DNA from: Opitutales bacterium
Lineage (GTDB): Bacteria; Verrucomicrobiota; Verrucomicrobiia; Opitutales; JAFGAQ01
Direction of reading: 5' to 3'
DNA length: 5,358 nucleotides
Assembly: GCA_028704125.1 (NCBI GenBank)
Contig: JAQVLM010000252.1
Coordinates: 1-5,358, forward strand
Shown: positions 1 to 4,779 of the stretch, one piece after another
Numbering within the stretch: the stretch's first letter is position 1
Layout: every line of letters starts with the position of its first letter
Notes under the pieces: generated by a model
What the model was told of the DNA's origin: nothing
The model's input: only the letters and a program-made list of their open reading frames with translations
Databases searched by the model: none
Position numbers and translations under genes: made by a program

Positions 1-819
1 ATGCGTTTCATACTGTTCACCGTGCGCACTGTTACCAGAGACAATACTGCGGATAAGCGTCAACGTGCCACCGTTTTGATATATCCCGCCGCCATGGCGT
101 TCCGCCGAATTGTTTGAAACCGTGCAATTGTTTAACGTCGTCTCACCAGACTCGTTGAAAACCCCGGCGCCATTGTTTTGCGCTGTATTGCCCGAAACCG
201 TGCAGTTGTTCAGCGTCATTTCACCGGACTCGTTGAAAATCCCGGCGCCATTGCCGCCGTTAGCCGTATTGCCTAGCGCCGTGTTGCCCGAAATGGTGCA
301 ATTGTTTAGCGTCACTGAGCTGGGCTGGCCGAAAACTCCGAGGCGGTTGGAAATGCCGCCGCCGTTGCCTTGGGCTTTGTTGCCCGAAATGGTGCAGTTG
401 TTCAGCGTCAGCATGCTGGACTGGTTGGAAATGCCGCCGCCGTCTACTATGGTTCCACTGTAGGAGTCTGAATGACCTCCAGTGATGGTCAGGTTGTTGA
501 TGGTAACGGTTCCACCCACGACAGCCAGAATACGGAATGTAGGGGCAGTCGGATCCCGGCTCAGGGTATGGCCGTTTCCCTCAATGGTAAGGGTCTCGTT
601 GCCCATCATAATCGACCACAATGGATTCTCGAGCTCGATATCGGAGGCAAATATGATCGTATCTTCCATATCGCCGCCAGTCGCATCAGAAATCGCCCTG
701 TTCAAGTAGTCCTCATTCGATACAGTATAGGTCAGACCATGCAGGTTCGTGCTAAGGAGCATGAACAGGACCAACAGACAATGGAGGACCGGATTCCGGT
801 CAAAACAATACGATTTCAT
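1..819 (-). CDS. Secreted Pmp-like / parallel beta-helix repeat protein, 5' part (C-terminus beyond left edge)
   Basis: The reading frame starts at ATG 819-817 and stays open for 273 codons to the left edge, so the C-terminus is missing. Residues 1-28 form a signal peptide: a short n-region, hydrophobic core LLVLFMLLS, then a small-residue end. Residues 30-115 resemble the N-terminal cap of right-handed beta-helix proteins (IIFASDIEL, LTIEGNGHTL, VTINNLTITGG). From residue 127 on there are tandem repeats typical of chlamydial polymorphic membrane proteins and related surface proteins: GG[AG][IV] at 127, 153, 191, 217 and 243, alternating with TLNNCT[IV]S at about 138, 170, 202 and 228. Such proteins are exported and form elongated beta-solenoids on the surface or in the medium, often anchored by a C-terminal domain not seen here. 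No clear Shine-Dalgarno or promoter was found upstream. The fold and export are fairly sure. The exact function (adhesin, carbohydrate binding or other) cannot be told. Confidence 0.85.
   Translation of the reverse strand, partial: MKSYCFDRNPVLHCLLVLFMLLSTNLHGLTYTVSNEDYLNRAISDATGGDMEDTIIFASDIELENPLWSIMMGNETLTIEGNGHTLSRDPTAPTFRILAVVGGTVTINNLTITGGHSDSYSGTIVDGGGISNQSSMLTLNNCTISGNKAQGNGGGISNRLGVFGQPSSVTLNNCTISGNTALGNTANGGNGAGIFNESGEMTLNNCTVSGNTAQNNGAGVFNESGETTLNNCTVSNNSAERHGGGIYQNGGTLTLIRSIVSGNSAHGEQYETH
82..441 (-). repeat. Tandem coding repeats of the beta-helix protein (26- and 32-residue units)
   Basis: Four copies of a coding repeat can be aligned on the core GTGCA (plus strand) at about 122, 200, 296 and 392. 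Their spacing is 78, 96 and 96 bp, which is 26, 32 and 32 residues, so the reading frame is kept. Each unit carries one NNCT motif and one GG[AG][IV] motif. The two units nearest the left edge are almost identical in DNA (both read GAGTC[CT]GGTGA with the same flanks), which suggests recent duplication or gene conversion. Confidence 0.8.
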
Positions 820-1275
820 GGTATTCAGAATTTGTGGCCCGGAAAAACCCTCCCCTGCGGATTCAACCGAACAAAGATCAATCGTGTGACAAAATTCAAG
901 ACGAAAAATGTAACTCTTTTTCAACATCCGTTTTCCCTAATTCAGTCAACCGAATAAACCCATGCATCACTCCTTATATGAAACCCTCTTCCAATCCTAC
1001 AGGTCGCGTCCAAAAATGAATTCATGTCACCACATTGGCCGCACCGAAGAACCACAAATAGAAACTCTGTTCTCCAAGCTCTGTCTTCTTGTAGGTTACC
1101 CGGTGTTGATATTTTGCTTTTTGAGCCCTTCCGAGTTCACGAGTGAAACGAGAAGCCTGCAATGGGAATACAACTCTTTGGCTCTGTGGCTGATACTCTT
1201 CTCCAATCCGAACTCCCGAAAGCCGGAAATCTCACGCTTTGCGCTACGGGAACAGCTACCGCCTATCCCCCATTT

Positions 1276-1318
1276 GTGTTCTTCGCGCTTCGTGGTGAAA
1301 AACTCTTCTTCGAACGGA
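1276..1318 (-). repeat. Dispersed intergenic repeat phrase (TTCACCACGAAG type)
   Basis: Read on the minus strand this stretch contains the phrase TTTTTCACCACGAAGCGCGA, which when translated gives FFTTKREEHK. From memory, near-identical phrases recur between genes in many environmental bacterial genomes and create spurious small ORFs. No function is known to me. Identification rests on pattern memory only; a nucleotide search would settle it. Confidence 0.4.
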
Positions 1319-1344
1319 GATAGCCACAAGAAGGCAACGGTCTT

Positions 1345-1417
1345 GATCATGAGCCTGGTCGAATGGTCTCGATCATGAGCCTGGTCGAATGGTCTCGATC
1401 ATGAGCCTGGTCGAATG
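1345..1417 (+). repeat. 26-bp tandem repeat, about 2.8 copies
   Basis: Units lie at 1345-1370, 1371-1396 and 1397-1417 (the last one 21 bp long). All aligned positions are identical between copies. Each unit begins with GATCATGAG and contains the core GAGCCTGGTCGAATG. The bases GGTCT just before the first unit match the unit's end, so the array starts inside an earlier partial copy. The third copy then runs into ACTGAAACC. The perfect identity suggests recent expansion or slippage. The core resembles a dispersed intergenic phrase (GAGCCTGTCGAA type) that I recall from many environmental genomes. Confidence 0.9.
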
Positions 1418-1440
1418 ACTGAAACCCGCATCCAAGGCAG

Positions 1441-1462
1441 GGCGAGGTGTCCTCACCGAGCC
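1441..1462. repeat. Imperfect inverted repeat (GGTG-TCCT-CACC)
   Basis: The arms GGCGAGGTG and CACCGAGCC are inverted copies with two mismatched positions, separated by the 4-base loop TCCT. It sits 23 bp after the 26-bp tandem array, in the same repeat-rich block. No T-tract follows, so it is not a typical intrinsic terminator. It is more likely a REP-like or dispersed repeat piece. Confidence 0.55.
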
Positions 1463-1475
1463 TTTCTTCCGTCAG

Positions 1476-1498
1476 ATCCTCCGCGCGAGGATATCCTC
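1476..1498. repeat. Nested palindromes ATCCTC-CGCGC-GAGGAT-ATCCTC
   Basis: ATCCTC at 1476-1481 pairs with GAGGAT at 1487-1492 across a 5-base CGCGC loop. The same GAGGAT is directly followed by ATCCTC (1493-1498), making a perfect 12-bp palindrome. Two alternative hairpins therefore share one arm. The function is unknown; it forms part of the dispersed-repeat block. Confidence 0.6.
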
Positions 1499-1710
1499 TT
1501 CAATCCTGTGGATCCTGTTAGTCCTGTCCAAGATAGAGTTCATTCCACCACTTTCGAGCCGAAGGCGACACTCAAGCGATAGCGCGAAGCAAAGGACTCG
1601 AAAAGCACGAAGAAACAACATCTCTCTTCTCCAACCTCTGTGTCCTCTGCGCTCTCGGTGGTTGAGATTTTTTTCTTCAAACCTGCAGCCCTTCGACTTC
1701 GCCCAGATCG
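1495..1710. repeat. Composite of dispersed intergenic repeat phrases
   Basis: Several phrases follow one another: CAATCCTGTGGATCCTGTTA (about 1501-1520), AAAGGACTCGAAAAGCACGA (about 1591-1610), ACCTCTGTGTCCTCTGCGCT (about 1634-1653) leading to GGTGGTTGAGA, and CCCTTCGACTTCGCCCAG (1689-1706). Translated on the minus strand they give DRTNRIHRIEED and NHRERRGHRGW, which are familiar spurious ORF strings. I recall all four as widespread between genes of environmental bacteria, though not usually as protein-coding. Their tandem arrangement here suggests repeated insertion into, or spread from, a non-essential gap. This is recognition by memory, not by search. Confidence 0.45.
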
Positions 1711-1949
1711 ATGTCTGTTTACTTCCCGTTTCCTCGGGTTCCCCCTCTGCAGCGGGATACGGATAACGTCCGACGCGAGAGTTCGGGGTGGTTGCGCGTG
1801 TTTCTGAAACCGGAATCCATTCGGCGGAGTATATCGAACGGGAAACCATACTCCAGGCCCGATCGGAGTTGGCCGTTCCCGGTCCGGAGGCTCCCCGCGA
1901 ATCCGGTATTCACCGGGTTTTCGAAACTTCAACCCATTGATTCAAGCTC

Positions 1950-2066
1950 ATGAAAACGATCCTGAACCATTCAAGACTTGCACCACTGTCACTTTCGACA
2001 ATCGCCGTCCTTATGGCATTGACTCAGGCTCAAGCCGGCTCGACCGGTGCGGATCCCCTCCTCTGA
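1950..2066 (+). pseudogene. Signal-peptide 5' fragment of the BsuPI-domain gene, out of frame with the rest
   Basis: This 38-codon frame starts at ATG 1950 and ends at TGA 2064-2066. It encodes a textbook signal peptide: MKTILNHSR, a hydrophobic stretch through about residue 24, and AQA-G as a likely cleavage site near residue 29. It overlaps the start of the BsuPI frame, which lies one base further on (+1). A single +1 shift anywhere between 2023 and 2066 would join the two into an exported protein of about 185 residues. I therefore read this as the true 5' end of that gene, separated by an indel, a sequencing error or, less likely, recoding. No Shine-Dalgarno is visible before the ATG. Confidence 0.6.
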
Positions 2067-2508
2067 AGGCATCCGTTGGGATACCGTGAGCGTCACGGTA
2101 TCCACCGATAAGCGCGAATATGAACCGGGTGAACCCGTTGGGATGATGCTGGATGCCCGAAACGATGGAGATGCTCCCAAGCGTTTGGACTTCGCCTCCG
2201 GCCAGCGCTTCGACTTCAACGTGTTCGACGCATCCGGAAACGCGATCTGGACATGGTCCGCGAACAAAAACTTCATCCAGATTACCGGGACTGAGATCCT
2301 TCAACCCGGGGAGTCACTCCTATACCAAACTGACGAGTTCATCGCTCCGGAAAGGGGAATCTACACGGTCGTGGGATGCGTTACCAGCAGCGAACCCTAC
2401 AAAGGCCAGTTGATAATCGGAGTCGAGATTGAACCACTCGCGATCAACGGAGTCTGGTCGGGCGAAAGCCGGAAAACGGATCGCTCCATTTTCTCCGACC
2501 ACGAATGA
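2047..2508 (+). CDS. BsuPI-domain (intracellular proteinase inhibitor type) protein
   Basis: The frame is open from 2023; its first start codon is GTG 2047, giving 153 residues. The BsuPI-type domain spans about residues 14-128. Its marks are the Y-x-PGEPV strand (25-31), the N-D-G turn (39-41), the core FASGQRFDFNVFDASGNAIWTW split by strands (49-70), F76, and the LQPGES turn (85-90). The founding member is an intracellular serine protease inhibitor of Bacillus; most homologues are uncharacterised, so inhibitor activity here is only possible. In many genomes such domains are exported, and the overlapping upstream frame supplies a signal peptide, so the GTG start is probably an artefact of a frame break. 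It ends 55 bp before the ArsR gene on the same strand, but the promoter-like region between suggests a separate unit. Confidence 0.7.
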   Translation: MRIPSSEGIRWDTVSVTVSTDKREYEPGEPVGMMLDARNDGDAPKRLDFASGQRFDFNVFDASGNAIWTWSANKNFIQITGTEILQPGESLLYQTDEFIAPERGIYTVVGCVTSSEPYKGQLIIGVEIEPLAINGVWSGESRKTDRSIFSDHE

Positions 2509-2523
2509 AGTCGCTGGAAAATA

Positions 2524-2563
2524 ATACTTGCAAATGTTCTGAAATGTTCAAGTATACACTCCT
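2524..2563 (+). promoter_or_regulatory. Probable promoter/operator of the ArsR-thioredoxin-OsmC unit
   Basis: A perfect 7-bp inverted repeat ATACTTG (2524-2530) and CAAGTAT (2549-2555) flanks an 18-bp spacer. The spacer contains a direct repeat of AAATGTTC (2532-2539 and 2542-2549). ArsR/SmtB repressors normally bind AT-rich inverted repeats overlapping their own promoter, so autoregulation here is a natural inference. A possible -35 TTGCAA (2528-2533) and -10 TATACA (2553-2558) are 19 bp apart, which is long. If that -10 is right, transcription would begin at or near the ATG at 2564. That would make the message leaderless, which fits the lack of any Shine-Dalgarno. Confidence 0.5.
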
Positions 2564-2887
2564 ATGAACGATTTCGAGACACTGCTCAACAACCGGACGC
2601 TCTGTGAAATACAAGCGGACTTGTGTGCCGTGTTCACCAATCCCGAACGCATTCGCATCCTCCTTGTCCTCGAGGATCGCGAGATGAGTGTCAGCGAAAT
2701 CGCCGATCGCCTCAACATCTCCATGTCCAACTTGTCGCAACACTTGCGCCTCATGAAAGACCGCCTCTGTCTGGTCAGTCGTAAAGAGGGCAAGAACGTC
2801 TTCTACAAGACCGCTAGCCCGCTCTTCCTTGAGGCGATTCACCTCATGCGCCAGGGGCTCAAGGATGCCGAAAAAAACCGGATGTAG
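2564..2887 (+). CDS. ArsR/SmtB-family winged-helix transcriptional regulator
   Basis: This 107-residue protein has the usual length of the family. Residues 19-37 (DLCAVFTNPERIRILLVLE) are the typical lead-in helices. SVSEIADRLNISMSNLSQHLRLMKD (42-66) is the helix-turn-helix, with the S-N-L-S-Q-H-L recognition helix at 55-61. LVSRKEGKNVFYKT (70-83) is the beta wing. The ELCVC metal-binding motif of arsenic/cadmium sensors is replaced by EMSVSEIA, so a classical ArsR metal site is absent. Cysteines are at 14, 21 and 69. The cysteine of persulfide sensors such as SqrR/BigR just before the HTH is Leu here (ILLVL), so it is not a standard member of that group either. It is first in a unit with thioredoxin and OsmC, which suggests a thiol- or sulfur-related signal. 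It probably binds the inverted repeat just upstream. The ligand is unknown. Confidence 0.92.
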   Translation: MNDFETLLNNRTLCEIQADLCAVFTNPERIRILLVLEDREMSVSEIADRLNISMSNLSQHLRLMKDRLCLVSRKEGKNVFYKTASPLFLEAIHLMRQGLKDAEKNRM

Positions 2888-2897
2888 TGTTTTTTTT
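2871..2897 (+). other. A7 ... T8 complementary tract at the ArsR stop codon
   Basis: A run of seven A (2871-2877) plus C, and G plus a run of eight T (2889-2897), can pair as an 8-bp, nearly all A-T stem with a 10-base loop holding the ArsR stop codon. The trailing T run looks terminator-like, but the stem is weak. At most it would be a leaky attenuator between the repressor and the thioredoxin gene. Such A and T runs are also places where RNA polymerase can slip. Confidence 0.3.
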
Positions 2898-2924
2898 GTC
2901 TCATACTTTAGGGATTCATACATT

Positions 2925-3392
2925 ATGCAATCGTTGAATATTGTCCTTGCAGCTGCATTGGTTGCCCTTGCACTGCCAACCCATAGCGAACCCGCGCAAG
3001 CCCACGACTCTGGAGTCCTCTACCGTTCGGATTCTGTCCAGATCGCTTTCCGGCATTTTATGACAAACTCAAACATTATGATCGATCTACAAACTGACGT
3101 TATCGAAGCCAGTAAAACCACACCGGTGTTGGTTGACTTCTGGGCGCCCTGGTGTGGTCCATGCAAGATGCTGATCCCCACGCTTGAAGCCTTGGCATCA
3201 AAGTCCGCAGGACGATGGAACCTGGTCAAAATCAACGTGGACGAAAACCCTGAACTTGCGGGTATTTTCGGGATTCGGGGCATCCCCGCCGTCAAGCTCT
3301 TCAAAAACGGAGAGATTGTGGCACAATTCGAGGGCTACCATCCAGAGGCCGCCATTTCGGAGTGGCTTGAGCATCAGCTTGCCAACAGCTAG
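2925..3392 (+). CDS. Thioredoxin with N-terminal signal-like extension
   Basis: The C-terminal 110 residues (46-155) are a complete thioredoxin: buried Asp in VDFWA (71), active site WCGPC (76-80), NVDENPELA (104-112), cis-Pro in GIPA (121) and the FKNGE hairpin (126-130). It reduces protein disulfides through the two CGPC cysteines. I chose ATG 2925 because AGGGA lies 10 bases upstream. It adds a 45-residue N-terminus with a hydrophobic core (IVLAAALVALALP) and an AQA-H cleavage-like site near residue 26, suggesting export to the periplasm. The n-region lacks Lys or Arg, which is unusual for a signal peptide. The alternative start ATG 3060 would give a normal 110-residue cytoplasmic thioredoxin, but has no Shine-Dalgarno. 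It lies 37 bp after ArsR and 9 bp before OsmC, so all three are probably co-transcribed. The general name trxA could apply, but the housekeeping role is not established. Confidence 0.9.
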   Translation: MQSLNIVLAAALVALALPTHSEPAQAHDSGVLYRSDSVQIAFRHFMTNSNIMIDLQTDVIEASKTTPVLVDFWAPWCGPCKMLIPTLEALASKSAGRWNLVKINVDENPELAGIFGIRGIPAVKLFKNGEIVAQFEGYHPEAAISEWLEHQLANS

Positions 3393-3395
3393 GGA
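3391..3395 (+). promoter_or_regulatory. Ribosome binding site deciding the OsmC start
   Basis: AGGGA overlaps the thioredoxin stop codon (TAG 3390-3392) and lies 6 bases before ATG 3402. The later in-frame ATG at 3477, which would give a more typical OsmC length, has no such site. This supports the 3402 start and translational coupling to the thioredoxin gene. Confidence 0.5.
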
Positions 3396-3401
3396 CATGT
3401 A

Positions 3402-3905
3402 ATGGAAAACAAGGGAACGGGCGATCCCGTTTCCTTGTACCATTTACAAACAGCCAACTCCGGTTCCAAAAAACAAATGGAAGACATCCTGCAAATCACC
3501 TACGAAGGCGGACGGCGGTTCACGTCGGTTTTTGCCGAAACCAACACTGTTGTTCCCAGCGATCAGCTCCCGTCTTCCGGCGGCAATGGAACCGCACCCG
3601 AACCGTTCCAGCTGTTCCTCGCCGCTTTGGCTTCCTGCGCCGCTGTTTATATTCAGGGATACTGCGACAAACGGGGTATCGACTGGTCCGGCATTTCTCT
3701 ACGGATGAAAGGAGATTGGAACGATACCCGACGCCTCTACGACAGCATCCACTTCGAGGTGGCATCCGATCCGGAACTTCCCGATGCGACTAAGGCGCTC
3801 ATCGAAATGGCCATTCGCAGAAGCGCCGTGTTCCGGCAGGTTGAACACGCTACCACTTTCGAGACCGTCTTCACCCATACCCCCGCAATGAGTGATGAGG
3901 TGTAA
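3402..3905 (+). CDS. OsmC/Ohr-family protein
   Basis: The protein has 167 residues. The OsmC fold begins near residue 29 (ILQITYEGGRRF). The family core is GGNGTAPEPFQLFLAAL (60-76) followed by ASC (Cys79) on the central helix, and GYCDKRGI (86-93). OsmC and Ohr proteins reduce organic hydroperoxides with a reactive cysteine and a resolving cysteine; other members act on sulfur compounds or are uncharacterised. Here Cys79 fits the first catalytic cysteine. The region where the second cysteine is expected reads RRSAVFRQVEHA (139-150), with Ser141 at the likely position, so the normal disulfide cycle may be lost or use Cys88. The PFQLFLAAL form matches an OsmC subfamily distinct from Ohr. Residues 1-25 are an unconserved-looking extension; ATG 3477 would remove it. 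As third gene after ArsR and thioredoxin, a thiol-dependent role with that thioredoxin as reductant is an inference. Confidence 0.88.
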   Translation: MENKGTGDPVSLYHLQTANSGSKKQMEDILQITYEGGRRFTSVFAETNTVVPSDQLPSSGGNGTAPEPFQLFLAALASCAAVYIQGYCDKRGIDWSGISLRMKGDWNDTRRLYDSIHFEVASDPELPDATKALIEMAIRRSAVFRQVEHATTFETVFTHTPAMSDEV

Positions 3906-4090
3906 TCCAACCCGCAGTGCCCGCTAAGAGCTGCGGGAATCACCATCGCAGGGACGGCTACCCATCCAGACGCCAACACCACGATCGCATACACAGGAAT
4001 CTCCAATTAGCCTATGACGGGTTAACGGAACATCATTCCAGCATTCCCCATCCTTGACCAAAGTGCGGATCAGTGCGGAAGAACGCTATA
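3906..4090. other. Convergent intergenic region between the OsmC and DoxX genes
   Basis: No gene is supported here. Besides the hairpin listed separately there is a short direct repeat AGTGCGGA (4062-4069 and 4072-4079). A minus-strand frame crossing it starts with TTG right after a stop codon and runs antisense into the OsmC gene, so I do not call it. Confidence 0.5.
3911..3937. terminator. Hairpin downstream of OsmC, possible terminator
   Basis: CCCGCAG (3911-3917) and CTGCGGG (3931-3937) form a perfect 7-bp GC-rich stem with a 13-base loop, starting 6 bases after the OsmC stop codon. No T-tract follows on either strand, so it is not a standard intrinsic terminator. It may stabilise the mRNA 3' end or act weakly. 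The position between convergent genes is right for such a role. Confidence 0.4.
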
Positions 4091-4483
4091 TCAAGCACCC
4101 GAACGCCTGCTCCCGGGATGCATCCAAGCAATAGCTCCGATAACCAATGCCAGCTCTAAGGGCCAGGTGTTGGTCATCAGCGTGCGGAACCCATCCACGT
4201 TCGGCAAATGGTAAGAAAAAGCGACCAGCATCACCGCCACAAGCGCAACAGCCGCCATCCTCACCTGCCAACCCAGAATCAGCATCAGGCCACCGAGAAG
4301 CTCAATTATGGTGGCCACAACGCCCAAACCCAACTCGAGCCAACCGATGTCGGGCACCATCGGAGGCAATCCTCCGAGGTTCTGCCAGAAGGCTGGCCCT
4401 CCCATGACCTTCATCACTCCATGCAGTAACATGACTGTGCCCATGGCAATTCGCAGAAACCTAATGGCAGATTTTTCGTTCAT
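4091..4483 (-). CDS. DoxX-family membrane protein
   Basis: This 130-residue protein has four hydrophobic helices at about 9-27, 48-70, 75-93 and 105-121, the standard DoxX layout. FLRIAMGTVMLLHGVMKVMGG (9-29, including the typical helix-1 His-Gly and Lys) and IELLGGLMLILGW (60-72) are the most family-like stretches. It sits in the inner membrane. The family is named after the small subunit of archaeal thiosulfate:quinone oxidoreductase. A mycobacterial member forms a membrane complex with superoxide dismutase and a sulfurtransferase and helps keep thiol balance. Many members are uncharacterised, so catalysis cannot be assumed. ATG 4483 is preceded by AGAAGA, a weak Shine-Dalgarno. It converges on the ArsR-thioredoxin-OsmC unit; the shared redox theme is suggestive, but it is transcribed separately. 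Confidence 0.88.
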   Translation of the reverse strand: MNEKSAIRFLRIAMGTVMLLHGVMKVMGGPAFWQNLGGLPPMVPDIGWLELGLGVVATIIELLGGLMLILGWQVRMAAVALVAVMLVAFSYHLPNVDGFRTLMTNTWPLELALVIGAIAWMHPGSRRSGA

Positions 4484-4570
4484 GGCATTCTTCTGTTGTT
4501 CTCAAGGGTTGAATTGAACTGTTCCACGCAGGGGGTACCCAACGTTTCCAATACGCACAGGCGCAAAACC

Positions 4571-4658
4571 CATGACTGAACTACCCCGAGCCCGATGCAA
4601 ACCCTTCATCCAATTCCAATCCGACTGCTTAATTCGACTCAACGGGCAGTTCAGCATG
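4571..4658. repeat. Imperfect inverted repeat with about 20-bp arms
   Basis: The left arm at 4571-4590 (CATGACTGAACTACCCCGAG) is mirrored by the right arm at 4638-4658. The paired blocks are CATG, CTGAACT/AGTTCAG, CCC/GGG and GAG/CTC, interrupted by single mismatches or small bulges, around a 47-base loop. It may be a remnant of a small non-autonomous element or a structured RNA. I find no transposase, and no target-site duplication was established. Confidence 0.45.
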
Positions 4659-4779
4659 ACCCGCCTCACGCCAAACCCGAAGCAGCCTGAAAAGGTGCAT
4701 TTCTTTCTTAATTGCCGGATGCATGAAAACAATGAGATTTGAAGGAAAAACAGACCGCTCTCCGGGAAAAACAGGTCAT

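Larger units (their letters stand above)
820..1949. other. Long intergenic region without a credible gene; right half rich in short repeats
   Basis: Several open frames run through this stretch on both strands, but none shows a recognisable domain or convincing start, and the proteins they give look like translated repeats. Positions 820-1275 hold nothing I can name beyond a small palindrome (TTCAC-GA-GTGAA at 1136-1147). Positions 1276-1710 carry the tandem repeat, hairpins and dispersed repeat phrases listed separately. Positions 1711-1949 are unassigned. The region separates two divergent genes, so promoters for both should lie here, but I found no convincing -35/-10 pair for either. Confidence 0.6.

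Noticed and set aside
110..957. Plus-strand frames at 110-463 and 472-957, the first with repeated TVQLFSV strings
   Set aside because: They are antisense to the beta-helix gene, and the repeats merely mirror its coding repeats. No domain or credible start signal was seen.
962..1378. Open frames on both strands (plus 962-1378; minus 1096-1350)
   Set aside because: The translations contain dispersed-repeat strings such as FFTTKREEHK and run into the tandem repeat. No protein family is recognisable.
1345..1417. CRISPR array
   Set aside because: The 26-bp units are directly adjacent with no spacers between them, and no cas genes are present.
1472..1932. Overlapping minus-strand frames encoding TTESAEDTE- and NHRERRGHRGW-like strings
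   Set aside because: These are typical spurious translations of intergenic repeats. Two frames overlap over the same DNA and neither has domain signals.
3737..4006. Minus-strand frame beginning with a hydrophobic segment (EIPVYAIVVLASGWVAVPAM)
   Set aside because: It starts with TTG directly after a stop codon, has no ribosome binding site, and most of it is antisense to the OsmC gene. A gene remnant cannot be excluded.
4533..4660. Possible integron attC site, suggested by ACCCAAC at 4537-4543 and the inverted repeat
   Set aside because: Only one core-like site (GTTGGGT on the minus strand) is present. No matching second core was found within the expected distance, and there is no integrase or cassette array in the window.
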